Below, piece by piece: positions 52,998-62,534 of a DNA stretch of 64,000 bases (positions within the stretch are counted from its first letter, which is position 1; every line of letters starts with the position of its first letter). Position numbers and translations under genes: made by a program. Under the pieces are notes generated by a model, which saw only the letters and a list, made by a program, of their open reading frames with translations, made no database searches and had not been told where the DNA came from. This DNA is from an uncultured Pelagibacteraceae bacterium (GTDB lineage Bacteria > Pseudomonadota > Alphaproteobacteria > Pelagibacterales > Pelagibacteraceae): contig CACPOL010000002.1 in the NCBI GenBank assembly GCA_902635545.1, positions 94,617-158,616 of the forward strand, given 5' to 3'.

Positions 52998-53825
52998 TTA
53001 TTCTCTCAAAAGATCATTAACTGAAGTTTTTGATCTTGTTTTTTCATCAACTTGTTTAATAATTACTGCACAATATAAAGATGGAGCTGAAGGATTTTTT
53101 TTATCTGGCAATGAACCAGGCACTACAACTGAATAAGGTGGAATTTTTCCATAGATGATTTTACCAGTTTTACGATCAACTATTTTTGTTGATTGGCCAA
53201 TATACATTCCCATACTTAAAACTGATCCTTCTCCTACTATAACTCCCTCAACTACCTCAGACATTGCGCCCAAAAAAACATTATCTTCGATAATTGTTGG
53301 AAGAGCTTGTGCAGGTTCTAATACCCCACCCACTCCAGAGCCAGCAGAAATATGACAATTTTTTCCTATCTGACAACAACTCCCTGCTCTAGCAAATGTA
53401 TCAATCATTGTTCCTTCATCAATGTAAGCCCCGATATTTACATAGCATGGCATTAATACAGCATTTTTTCCAACGAACGATCCTTTTCTAACTGGTGAGT
53501 TTGGTACCATTCTAAAACCCGCTTTTTCATGATCTTCTTTGGACCATCCAGCTGTTTTACCTTTTAATAAGTGTGCTTTATCAAACCAACTACTGTAAGG
53601 ACCATTTAAATTTTCCATTGGGTAAATTCTAAAACTTAACATAATAGCTTTTTTAATATGTTGATGTGTTATCCACATTCCATCAATTTTTTCAGCAACC
53701 CTAACTTTTCCACTATCTAATTCAGAAATTATTTGGTTTATTGAATCTTTAAGTTTTTTGTCAGAGTTTTGATTAACTTGATCTTTGTTTTCCCAAGCAT
53801 CATTAATAATTTTTTCTAAAGACAT
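52998..53825 (-). CDS. dapD: 2,3,4,5-tetrahydropyridine-2,6-dicarboxylate N-succinyltransferase
   Basis: Left-handed beta-helix repeats; PGSLPDKKNPSAPSLYCAVIIKQVDEKTRSKTSVNDLLR. Confidence 0.96.
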   Translation of the reverse strand: MSLEKIINDAWENKDQVNQNSDKKLKDSINQIISELDSGKVRVAEKIDGMWITHQHIKKAIMLSFRIYPMENLNGPYSSWFDKAHLLKGKTAGWSKEDHEKAGFRMVPNSPVRKGSFVGKNAVLMPCYVNIGAYIDEGTMIDTFARAGSCCQIGKNCHISAGSGVGGVLEPAQALPTIIEDNVFLGAMSEVVEGVIVGEGSVLSMGMYIGQSTKIVDRKTGKIIYGKIPPYSVVVPGSLPDKKNPSAPSLYCAVIIKQVDEKTRSKTSVNDLLRE

Positions 53826-53831
53826 AATTTA

Positions 53832-54521
53832 CTAACTTTTTAATAACCTTATTTCTTTGAGAAATAAAGACAGATTTTCAATTTTATGAGAGATATAGTC
53901 TTTATCTGAGTCCAACTTTCCAAAATACTCATCATTAATTAACCAAACAGTTGTACAGCCCTTTTTGTGACCTATACTTAGATTTTTTGCAATATCTTCT
54001 ACATAAATAGTATTTTTCGGATTAATACCAAATTTTTTAACCATTAGGTCAAAAGTTTTCGCTTCAGGCTTAGGCACGTATCTAGCATCTTTAATATCAA
54101 ATATTTTATCCCTTCCAAAAAGATCATAAATACCAAGATGAGTTAAAATATTTTTAGCGTGTTCAGCACTTCCATTGGTAAAAATAAATTTTTCCATATC
54201 TAACTTTTCAAGCTCATTTCTCATTATCTTGTCTTCTTTCATAAAGGATAAATCTATTTCATGTACATATTTTAAGAATTCTTCTGGCAGTATATCATGG
54301 TGTATCATGAGACCGTTTAAGCTTGTGTTGTATTTATAAAAATAATTGGTTTGAAGTTCTTTAGCTTTTTCCATACTTATTTTTAGTTTTTTAGAAATAA
54401 ACATGGTCATTCTTTGAGATACTTGACCAAATACTTTTTCTAAAGAATAATTATTATGTTTACCATAGCAAACGCCATCGAGATCCAAAAGAAGATACTT
54501 TAATTCCTTAATATTTTTCAT
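53832..54521 (-). CDS. HAD family hydrolase, pyrimidine 5'-nucleotidase-like
   Basis: YLLLDLDGVCY; FIFTNGSAEHAKNIL; KPEAKTFDLMVKKFGI. Confidence 0.85.
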   Translation of the reverse strand: MKNIKELKYLLLDLDGVCYGKHNNYSLEKVFGQVSQRMTMFISKKLKISMEKAKELQTNYFYKYNTSLNGLMIHHDILPEEFLKYVHEIDLSFMKEDKIMRNELEKLDMEKFIFTNGSAEHAKNILTHLGIYDLFGRDKIFDIKDARYVPKPEAKTFDLMVKKFGINPKNTIYVEDIAKNLSIGHKKGCTTVWLINDEYFGKLDSDKDYISHKIENLSLFLKEIRLLKS

Positions 54522-55366
54522 TTTCTAATTAGAGTTCCTGAGCCTTTGTCTGAAAATATTTCAAATAATATTGAATGTTTTTTTCTACCATCAATTATAC
54601 CAACAGCTTTAACTCCATTATTTACTGCATCTAAACAAGTATTAATTTTAGGTATCATACCTTCGGTAATAATTTCTTCATTAACCATTTTTAAAATCTC
54701 TGACGATGATAAATCTTCAATTAAATTTTTATTCTTATCTAATACACCCTCAACATTAGTCATTAAGAGCAGTCGTCTAGATTTTAAAGATTTTGCAATT
54801 GCTCCCGCAGCAGTATCTCCATTAATATTATAAGCTTGGTGGTTCACACCTAAACCTAAAGGAGAGATGATAGGAATTAAATCTCTTTTAATAAAATTTT
54901 CGATAACATTTGTATTTACTTTTTTGGGTATTCCAACGAAGCCAAGATCTTCTGTCTCAGGAATAACCTCAATAACATTATTTTCTTTTGTATTAATTGA
55001 AATTGCCTCAGATCCTTTTTTCTTAAGAGAATTGACAATGTCATTATTAAAATCAATCAGAACATTTTCAACAATTTTTATAATTTTTTCATCAGTTACT
55101 CTTAAACCTCTGATAAATTTTGTCTTTATATTAGATTTTTCTAATTCTCTTTTTATTCTTGGCCCACCACCATGTACAATGACAATAGAAAGTCCTAATT
55201 TATTTAGTATGCAAATATCATTTATAAAATTATTAAAAATACTCCTATCGATAAAAACATTTCCTCCATATTTAATTACTATTAAGTCATTCTTGTATTT
55301 CTCAATATATTTAGAGACCTCGTTAACTGGAGGACCGTTTTCAGGTAATATTTTTTTTAAATCCAT
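54518..55366 (-). CDS. argB: Acetylglutamate kinase
   Basis: LIVIKYGGNVF; VIVHGGGPRIKRELEK; NINGDTAAGAIAKSLKSRRLLLMTNVEGVLD. Confidence 0.96.
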   Translation of the reverse strand: MDLKKILPENGPPVNEVSKYIEKYKNDLIVIKYGGNVFIDRSIFNNFINDICILNKLGLSIVIVHGGGPRIKRELEKSNIKTKFIRGLRVTDEKIIKIVENVLIDFNNDIVNSLKKKGSEAISINTKENNVIEVIPETEDLGFVGIPKKVNTNVIENFIKRDLIPIISPLGLGVNHQAYNINGDTAAGAIAKSLKSRRLLLMTNVEGVLDKNKNLIEDLSSSEILKMVNEEIITEGMIPKINTCLDAVNNGVKAVGIIDGRKKHSILFEIFSDKGSGTLIRK

Positions 55367-55385
55367 TATTTTTTTTAAATGATAT

Positions 55386-57062
55386 TTATTTTGTTTTTAC
55401 AGTCATTTTCCTTTGAACAATTACTTGTTGCAACATTGTAAAAATATTATTGAAAGTCCAGTAGATAACTAAGCCAGCTGGAAACGGGGCTAAAATCACT
55501 GTTAAAAATAAAGGAAAAAACATAAAAATTTTTGCTTGTACAGGGTCAGGTGGTGCAGGATTAAGTTTTTGTTGTATCCACATTGTTACTCCCATTGCAA
55601 CTGGCCAAGCTCCAATTAGCAAAAATGTTGGTGGATCCCATGGTATTACCCCAAAAAGATTAAATATTGATGTTGGGTCTCTGTCACTTAAATCCTGTAT
55701 CCATCCGTAAAATGGCATGTGTCTCATTTCAATCGTAACAAATAAAACTTTATATAAAGCAAAAAAAACAGGGATTTGTACAAGTATTGGCAAACAACCA
55801 CTCATAGGATTAACTTTTTCTTTCTTATAAAGTGCCATCATCTCTTGCTGTAATTTCATCTTATCGTCTTTATGTAATTCTTTGAGTCTCGCCATTTCAG
55901 GCGCTAAAAGTTTCATTTTTCCCATACTTTTGAAACTAAAGTTGGCCAAAGGAAAAAATGCTAATCTTATACAAATTGTAACTGCTATTATTGCCAATCC
56001 GTAATTACCCAATAATTTAAAAAAATAATCTAACGCAAAAAATAATGGTTTTGTGATAAAATACATAAAACCCCAGTCAATTGCTAAGTCAAATTTATTA
56101 ATTTCTAAATTTTTAGCATATCCATCAATTACATTTACTCTCTTAGCCGCAATAATAAATTGCAGTTGTTCGCTTATAGAACTTTTCGGACCAACCTCTA
56201 TACCTTCAGTTGAAATATAGTTTGCTCTAAATTTATTTTTATAGTCAAAAGTTGTTTTAAATTCTTTTTTTTTTGGAGGGATAATAGATGTTATCCAAAA
56301 TTTATCAGATATTCCCAAAAATCCTTCATTGGCTATTTTAGTAAATTTGTTTTCTTGTATATCATCATAATCTTCTTCAATTAGTTCATCATCTAGAACT
56401 GATAAAAAACCCTCATGTAATATATAAAATCCAGATATTTCTGGCATTTTATTTCTTATGATTTGACCATAAGAATAAAAATTATAAGTTTTGTCTGTTG
56501 TATTTATAACTTTTTCTTTAATAGAAAATAAAAATTCATTGTCTAAACTTATTTCTTTTTCAAATTTAATACCTTGTGAGTTAGTCCATGTTAAATTTAT
56601 AGGATTATTTTCAGTTAAAAGTTTATTTCCAGTTATTTTCCAAATAGTTGAAGAATTTGGAATATCTATATTTTTATTTGTAGTAACGAATCCTGACTCA
56701 ACCAAATATCCATTTGTGAATTTCTGAGGGCTTAATAATGTTACTTTTTTATCATCGTTAAGTTTTACATTATAATTTTTGAATGTAAGATCATCTATCC
56801 TTGCGCCTTTAAGAGAAATAGAACCTATAATATTTTCATTCTCAAACTTTATTCTTTCACTTTCTGATAAAGCTTCTTCTCTTGTTAATTTTTTAATTTC
56901 ATCATTATTATCTAATGTTGGAGTATCAGTATTTTTTTGTATCTCAGTTTTTGTATTTTCATTTTTATCTATTTTTTGAGGAGTTGGTGGGAAAAATAAA
57001 GAATATAAAATTATTACGGCAACACTTAAAGAGATTGCGGCTATTACGTTTTTTGAGTCCAT
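55386..57062 (-). CDS. yidC: Membrane protein insertase YidC
   Basis: Periplasmic domain plus MALYKKEKVNPMSGCLPILVQIPVFFALYKVL. Confidence 0.96.
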   Translation of the reverse strand: MDSKNVIAAISLSVAVIILYSLFFPPTPQKIDKNENTKTEIQKNTDTPTLDNNDEIKKLTREEALSESERIKFENENIIGSISLKGARIDDLTFKNYNVKLNDDKKVTLLSPQKFTNGYLVESGFVTTNKNIDIPNSSTIWKITGNKLLTENNPINLTWTNSQGIKFEKEISLDNEFLFSIKEKVINTTDKTYNFYSYGQIIRNKMPEISGFYILHEGFLSVLDDELIEEDYDDIQENKFTKIANEGFLGISDKFWITSIIPPKKKEFKTTFDYKNKFRANYISTEGIEVGPKSSISEQLQFIIAAKRVNVIDGYAKNLEINKFDLAIDWGFMYFITKPLFFALDYFFKLLGNYGLAIIAVTICIRLAFFPLANFSFKSMGKMKLLAPEMARLKELHKDDKMKLQQEMMALYKKEKVNPMSGCLPILVQIPVFFALYKVLFVTIEMRHMPFYGWIQDLSDRDPTSIFNLFGVIPWDPPTFLLIGAWPVAMGVTMWIQQKLNPAPPDPVQAKIFMFFPLFLTVILAPFPAGLVIYWTFNNIFTMLQQVIVQRKMTVKTK

Positions 57063-57310
57063 TATTTATCCTTTGCTTTTTTTATAACTGGATGATAACC
57101 ATGACCACCTCCTAATTTTTTAATGGGGTGACAAGATAAAATCCTTTTAATAGATAAAAAAATACCTTTTCTTAATCCAAAAGTTTTAAGACAATCTATT
57201 GTGTATTCAGAACATGTTGGAAGATATCTGCAGGATGGAATTAAAAAAGGACTTATAAATACTTTGTAGAGTTTAACAAAGGCTATTAAAATATTTACCA
57301 TAATTTTCAT
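57062..57310 (-). CDS. yidD: Membrane protein insertion efficiency factor YidD
   Basis: LYKVFISPFLIPSCRYLPTCSEYTIDCL; RILSCHPIKKLGGGHGYHPV. Confidence 0.95.
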   Translation of the reverse strand: MKIMVNILIAFVKLYKVFISPFLIPSCRYLPTCSEYTIDCLKTFGLRKGIFLSIKRILSCHPIKKLGGGHGYHPVIKKAKDK

Positions 57311-57651
57311 TAGTTAATTTTTTTTAAATCTTTAAATATTGTTTCTTTTATAATTGCATATTCGTTGTTTAACATAGTTGACTTAGCAATAACAAGGTAT
57401 GAATAATTTAAATTTAACTGAAATTTCATTATTGCCTCGTTTAAAATATTTTTCAATCTTCTTTTAATTTTATTTCTTTTTACAGCATTACCAATTTTTT
57501 TTTTTGTAACAAAACTTATATTCAATTTGTTTAATTTTTTATTTTTGAGTTTTCCAAAATATATAGCTATATATCTATTATTAATTTTACTTTTTTTTAT
57601 CAAAATTTTAAAATCTTCGTTTTTGGAAAGAGCAATTATTTTGCTTTTCAT
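57310..57651 (-). CDS. rnpA: Ribonuclease P protein component
   Basis: ISFVTKKKIGNAVKRNKIKRRLKNILNEA; between yidD and rpmH. Confidence 0.93.
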   Translation of the reverse strand: MKSKIIALSKNEDFKILIKKSKINNRYIAIYFGKLKNKKLNKLNISFVTKKKIGNAVKRNKIKRRLKNILNEAIMKFQLNLNYSYLVIAKSTMLNNEYAIIKETIFKDLKKIN

Positions 57652-57654
57652 TTA

Positions 57655-57795
57655 TTATCCAGAAACTGTTAATGATTTTCTACCTTTCGCACGTCTGCGA
57701 GCTAAAAGTTTTCTTCCACCTCTAGTTTTCATTTTTGACCTAAAACCGTGTTTTCTTGCCCTCTTTTTTTTTGATGGTTGATATGTTCGTTTCAT
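57655..57795 (-). CDS. rpmH: 50S ribosomal protein L34 (not in ORF track)
   Basis: Reverse strand: [46 protein letters not shown]. Confidence 0.97.
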   Translation of the reverse strand: MKRTYQPSKKKRARKHGFRSKMKTRGGRKLLARRRAKGRKSLTVSG

Positions 57796-57888
57796 AAATA
57801 TACTTAAATTTTTTGTTAAATTTGGCCCTTTATAAAGATTATATATATAAATAGCAAATAGAAGATTTTATAATTACTATAAATAATT

Positions 57889-58614
57889 ATGCAAAAAGTA
57901 AAAAAAATTAAAATAATATTAGGCTTAATTTATTTAATTATACTTTCTTCATTTTTAATATTACTCTTTTCAAAATTTAGCTTACAAGAAATTGGAAGCT
58001 ATGATTTTATCAAAAATAATAGAGATTATTTTTTTGATCTAAAGAATTCAAATTTGATTTTGTTGTCTTTATCTTTTTTTATTGGAACAATAATATGGGT
58101 ATTTTTATTGGGTTTTGGCTCTCCATTAGCATTAATAGCAGGATTTATTTTTGGTAAATGGCTAGGAATTTTTTTATTAATTTTTGGAATGAGTTTTGGT
58201 GCAACAATATTGTATACTTTTGGTAATTACTTTTTAAAAGATATAATAAAAGAAAAATTTTCATCTAAATTTAAAAATTTAGAGGAAAAATTTAAAAAAT
58301 CTGAGTTTATTTATTTATTATTTTACCGTTTTATTGGAGGAGTACCTTTTGGTATATCTAACCTTCTTCCTTGTATATTTAATGTAAAAGCATCTAATTT
58401 TTTCTGGGCAACACTATTAGGTCTTTTCCCACAATTGTTTTTGATTGTTTCACTTGGTAGTGGACTTGAAAAAATTATAGATCAAAATCTAAAATTTCCA
58501 TCAATAACTGATTTGATCTTTTTACCTGAAATTTATCAACCAATTGGAGCATTTATTTTTTTAATATTAATAACTTATTTTTTAAAGCGTATATTTTATG
58601 ACAAAAAAAATTAA
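57889..58614 (+). CDS. TVP38/TMEM64 (DedA/VTT-like) membrane protein
   Basis: GSPLALIAGFIFGKWLGIFLLIFGMSFGATILYTFGNYF; FYRFIGGVPFGISNLLPCIF. Confidence 0.88.
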   Translation: MQKVKKIKIILGLIYLIILSSFLILLFSKFSLQEIGSYDFIKNNRDYFFDLKNSNLILLSLSFFIGTIIWVFLLGFGSPLALIAGFIFGKWLGIFLLIFGMSFGATILYTFGNYFLKDIIKEKFSSKFKNLEEKFKKSEFIYLLFYRFIGGVPFGISNLLPCIFNVKASNFFWATLLGLFPQLFLIVSLGSGLEKIIDQNLKFPSITDLIFLPEIYQPIGAFIFLILITYFLKRIFYDKKN

Positions 58615-59822
58615 TCTTTTATGTGTTTATAATATAAAATCTTAATGGCTTTTCTTGGTATTTGATAACCTGGTTTGGAGGCTACATCACCTGTAATAGC
58701 AGTTTTTGGATTCCAACCAAAACAATAAATTATAAAAAAAATTATAAATAATTTTTTTTTTGTTATTAATATAATTAATTTATTTTTAAAAATATTTTCA
58801 TTCAATGATATAAATTTTTTCTTTAACAAATAAAAATAAAAAATTATTGAAAAAAAATAACTGATATTTACCCATCTTCCCCAATCTGAACCCATGGCAA
58901 ACAACAATAGAGCAGGCGTTAAAAGAATTAGCAACGGTACTAATAAGTTGTTAAAATTATTAAATAATGAGTATGATTTTTTTAAGAAAAGAGAATATTT
59001 AGCTAAATAAAATAGTGGTCCAAAACCTATTAATATTATTAAAAAATATCTAAAAAAAACAATAAAAGAGTAGCTCTCAAAATTTACAGTAAATTGTTGA
59101 ATTATTGTAGATTTTTTTATTAACATTGAACACGACATATAACAATTTTCGTTAAAATAACTTTTTAAAATCCATGCCATATATGAATGGTTTTCTTCTG
59201 AGATTGGATTAAGAGCAATATAAACACAAATAATGAAAGCTGGTAAAAAAGAAAGAATAATTTTGAAAAAGTTTTTATCTATTTTTTTAATTCTTTCCTC
59301 AATTATATCTATTGCCAACCAGAAAGAAAAAAAAAATACAACAGGTTCCCAAATCAAAACAGATAAAGGTAAAACTACAATTTTATATATAGTTTTATGA
59401 ACACTCTTTTGTAAAATTAGATAAAGAAAAAAAAATATAAAAATAAATACTTCTTTTCTAATTAATACCTCAATTTCAGCAATAGGGTATAGAATGAATA
59501 TTGGAGTAAAAATTGAAAGCAAAAAAATTTTGTTTTTTCCTAAGTTTTTAAAGAAAGAATAGATAAAATAAAAATAAGTAAGAAATATCGAAACCTGTAA
59601 AAATAAAATAGTCTCTCTTAAAGTTAGTTTAAAGAAATTTGATAGATATATAGATAATTGTCCAATTATACCTCTTTTAGTAAAACCTCCTTCGTAGTTG
59701 ATCAACCATTCTGATATTGTTGAGTCATTTCCAACTGTATGTTTTTGATATAAAAAAAAAGTGCCAAATATAAAAAGAGTTATCAGGTAATATAAAAAAA
59801 ATTTATTAAAGTTTTTTTCCAT
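58611..59822 (-). CDS. Polytopic membrane protein, hypothetical (glycan-associated?)
   Basis: ~400 aa with many TM segments; start at internal Met (MEKNFNKFF) reduces overlap with upstream gene. Confidence 0.6.
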   Translation of the reverse strand: MEKNFNKFFLYYLITLFIFGTFFLYQKHTVGNDSTISEWLINYEGGFTKRGIIGQLSIYLSNFFKLTLRETILFLQVSIFLTYFYFIYSFFKNLGKNKIFLLSIFTPIFILYPIAEIEVLIRKEVFIFIFFFLYLILQKSVHKTIYKIVVLPLSVLIWEPVVFFFSFWLAIDIIEERIKKIDKNFFKIILSFLPAFIICVYIALNPISEENHSYMAWILKSYFNENCYMSCSMLIKKSTIIQQFTVNFESYSFIVFFRYFLIILIGFGPLFYLAKYSLFLKKSYSLFNNFNNLLVPLLILLTPALLLFAMGSDWGRWVNISYFFSIIFYFYLLKKKFISLNENIFKNKLIILITKKKLFIIFFIIYCFGWNPKTAITGDVASKPGYQIPRKAIKILYYKHIKD

Positions 59823-60762
59823 AAATAAAATTTTCAATCATCATTTCTATTATTTTTTTTCCAAAAATCATTGATTTTCTTTTGATTTTATTTCTTTTTA
59901 GACATGAACGATAATCAGATATTTTTTTCTTCACTTCATTTTTTCTGAGGTGGTTATTATCTAAATAAGTATATTTTTTATAATTTAAATTAAAATAATT
60001 AAAAGCAAATTTTATCATTTGTCTTGCTGAATAAAATTTTCCATTTGAGAGAATAAAATCTTGTGGCTTTTTCTCTAGAAATTTAATTAAATATTTTGAT
60101 TGTTCATCACACCAATTCCATTCTCTAACTATATTTATGTTACCAAAAGCAGTCCTTTTTCCATTTTTTTTTGCATTGATTGCAGCAATACAAATTTTTG
60201 GAATTAAAAAATTTTTGTCCCTTAAAAAAGACTCTGTGTTAAAGATAATAGCATTGTATGCTTTTACATTATAATGGTCTCTAAATTTTTTTGTTATATT
60301 AAATGATTTGAGTTTTGCAAAACCATAAGGACTGTAAGGTTTTTTTAAAGACTTAAGTTTAATTTTATTTTTAATATTGCCAAACATTTCTGAAGAGGTT
60401 GCATTAAGAAATTTACATTGACTTTTATTTTTTTTTAAAATTTCTAAAATATATTTACATCCAATTACATTGCTTTTAAATGTTTCTTTTTTTCTGGTAA
60501 ATGATTTTTTGGGCGAGCTTTGACCCGCAAAGTAAAAAATAATTTTCGGTTTAAATTTATTTAATATTTTTTCAATTTCAATTTTATTGTAAATATTTAA
60601 TTTTAGAAATTTAATTTTTTTGTATTGATTTATAATTTTTTTTCTTTTGATTAAAGATCTAGTTGTAATTATTACTTTATATTTTTTCTTAATTAATATC
60701 TGGGCGATTGTAAGCCCAAATTGACCAGTTCCGCCAACAATAATTGCATTTAAATCTTTCAT
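59806..60762 (-). CDS. NAD-dependent epimerase/dehydratase (GDP-mannose 4,6-dehydratase-like)
   Basis: AIIVGGTGQFGLTIAQIL; NATSSEMFGN; YSPYGFAKLKSF. Confidence 0.82.
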   Translation of the reverse strand: MKDLNAIIVGGTGQFGLTIAQILIKKKYKVIITTRSLIKRKKIINQYKKIKFLKLNIYNKIEIEKILNKFKPKIIFYFAGQSSPKKSFTRKKETFKSNVIGCKYILEILKKNKSQCKFLNATSSEMFGNIKNKIKLKSLKKPYSPYGFAKLKSFNITKKFRDHYNVKAYNAIIFNTESFLRDKNFLIPKICIAAINAKKNGKRTAFGNINIVREWNWCDEQSKYLIKFLEKKPQDFILSNGKFYSARQMIKFAFNYFNLNYKKYTYLDNNHLRKNEVKKKISDYRSCLKRNKIKRKSMIFGKKIIEMMIENFIYGKKL

Positions 60763-60777
60763 AGCTATATTTATACA

Positions 60778-61494
60778 ATGTCGTCGACTAAAAAAATATT
60801 AGTTTTTACAGCTACATATAATGAATCTGAAAATATTGTAAAACTAATTCAAACTATTGAAAATCAAAATTTAAACCTCGATATATTGATAATTGATGAT
60901 AACTCTCCGGACGGTACTGCTTCTAAAGTAGAAAATTTACAACGAATTTATAAAAATTTATTCTTAATGATTAGAGAGAAGAAAGAAGGGCTAGATACAG
61001 CACATAAGAATGCTTTTAAATTTGCTAAAGAAAAAAATTATGATTTATTTATTTCAATGGATGCTGATTTATCTCATGATCCTAGAGAACTTAAAAACTT
61101 TATATTAGAATTAGAAAAATATCCATTTGTTATTGGCTCAAGATATATAGATGGTGGTGAATGTTTAATGAAGAAAAAAAGATTGTTCTTGAGCAAATAT
61201 GGTAATTTAATTATCAAATATTTTCTAAATATTGGAATAAGTGAGTATACTACTTCTTATAGAGGTTTTAACTTAAATAAATTAAAAAATTTTGATTTAA
61301 ATCTTGTTCAAAGCAAAGGATATAGTTTTTTTATGGATACAATATTTCAAATAAATAGCCTTGGTATTAATATTAAAGAAATTCCGATTATTTTTAAAGA
61401 TAGGTCTAAAGGTCATTCAAAAATACCTAAGTTCGAAATTTTTAGAACAATAAAAAATTTAATAATAATTGTAATAAAGAAGTTTTTTAAATAA
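60778..61494 (+). CDS. Polyprenol-phosphate mannosyltransferase-like GT2
   Basis: VFTATYNESENIVKLIQTIENQNLNLDILIIDDNSPDGTA; ISMDADLSHDPRELK; SRYIDGGE. Confidence 0.9.
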   Translation: MSSTKKILVFTATYNESENIVKLIQTIENQNLNLDILIIDDNSPDGTASKVENLQRIYKNLFLMIREKKEGLDTAHKNAFKFAKEKNYDLFISMDADLSHDPRELKNFILELEKYPFVIGSRYIDGGECLMKKKRLFLSKYGNLIIKYFLNIGISEYTTSYRGFNLNKLKNFDLNLVQSKGYSFFMDTIFQINSLGINIKEIPIIFKDRSKGHSKIPKFEIFRTIKNLIIIVIKKFFK

Positions 61495-61504
61495 AAAAAT
61501 TTTT

Positions 61505-61578
61505 TGGTGCCCCAACCAAGAATCGAACTTGAAATTTGTCCTTACCATGGACATGTTATGCCATTTAACTATAGGGGC
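61505..61578 (-). tRNA. tRNA-Thr (anticodon GGT), CCA encoded
   Basis: Reverse complement GCCCCTATAGTTAAATGGCATAACATGTCCATGGTAAGGACAAATTTCAAGTTCGATTCTTGGTTGGGGCACCA; anticodon loop ATGGTAA. Confidence 0.9.
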
Positions 61579-61680
61579 AGACTTAATATTATTATGCTAT
61601 ACCTAAAAAAAAGCATTTTTTCAAATTATTGCCTTAATTTTTTGGTCATTTTGAATTATACATTTACTTAAAGAAATTTT

Positions 61681-61881
61681 ATGGGCATTCATTACGATTA
61701 TAAATCTACCAAAGGAATTAAACTTATGGAAAAGCAAGCAAAGAGGGAGAAAAAGCTTGCTGAAAAAAAAGCAAAAAGGTTAGCTAAAGAAGGCCCGAAA
61801 AAAAATGAAAATAAAGAAAAACCTTTAGATATTTCAAAACCAATTACCCTAGATTTTTTGACTAACCCGAATAAAGAATGA
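61681..61881 (+). CDS. Small Lys-rich hypothetical protein (66 aa)
   Basis: MGIHYDYKSTKGIKLMEKQAKREKKLAEKKAKRLAKEGPKK...; coupled to downstream ORF by ATGA. Confidence 0.7.
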   Translation: MGIHYDYKSTKGIKLMEKQAKREKKLAEKKAKRLAKEGPKKNENKEKPLDISKPITLDFLTNPNKE

Positions 61882-61979
61882 AAAACAAAGATAAAGATGA
61901 AAGGTTAGGTTTAGCTTTGAAAAGAAATCTCAAAAAAAGAAAAGTTTTTCAAAAAAAAAATAAAAAGAAAAATAAATAA
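61878..61979 (+). CDS. Candidate 33-aa very basic small protein (not in ORF track)
   Basis: [37 protein letters not shown] overlap upstream, TAATG overlap with dcd. Confidence 0.6.
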   Translation: MKNKDKDERLGLALKRNLKKRKVFQKKNKKKNK

Positions 61980-62533
61980 TGCCAGTACTTTCTGATAAGT
62001 GGATAAGGAAAATGTCACTTGAGGAAAAAATGATTGTTCCTTTTGAAAATGCACAAGTAAGAGGAAATAAGATTTCATATGGTTTATCATCCTATGGTTA
62101 TGATGCTAGAGTAGCAGATGAATTCAAAATTTTTACAAATGTAAATTCAGAGATAGTAGATCCAAAAAATTTTAAATCATCAAATTTTGTATCAAAAAAT
62201 TCTTCTGAATGCATCATTCCCCCTAATTCATTTGTTTTAGCCAGAACAATTGAAAGATTTAAAATTCCAAAAGATGTTTTAGTAATTTGTTTAGGAAAAT
62301 CTACATATGCAAGATGTGGTATTATTGTAAACGTAACTCCATTAGAACCAGGGTGGGAAGGACATGTTACCTTAGAATTTTCTAACACAACTCCTCTGCC
62401 AGCAAAAATATATGCTAATGAAGGAGTTGCCCAATTTATATTTCTTAAAGGGAATGAGAAACCTGAGGTGACTTATTCAGATAGAAAAGGTAAATATATG
62501 GGTCAATCAGGTGTAACTTTACCTAAAGTGTAA
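61979..62533 (+). CDS. dcd: dCTP deaminase
   Basis: [71 protein letters not shown]. Confidence 0.96.
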   Translation: MPVLSDKWIRKMSLEEKMIVPFENAQVRGNKISYGLSSYGYDARVADEFKIFTNVNSEIVDPKNFKSSNFVSKNSSECIIPPNSFVLARTIERFKIPKDVLVICLGKSTYARCGIIVNVTPLEPGWEGHVTLEFSNTTPLPAKIYANEGVAQFIFLKGNEKPEVTYSDRKGKYMGQSGVTLPKV

Positions 62534-62534
62534 A

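Noticed and set aside
54867-55382. 171-aa plus-strand ORF antisense to argB, and the neighbouring 54546..54833 ORF
   Set aside because: Lies entirely opposite a confident argB; hydrophobic/Ser-rich composition is what antisense reading of AT-rich coding sequence gives, no family resemblance
57796-57888. oriC next to rpmH
   Set aside because: rpmH can flank dnaA/oriC, but no dnaA and no convincing DnaA-box cluster is visible in this 93-nt gap
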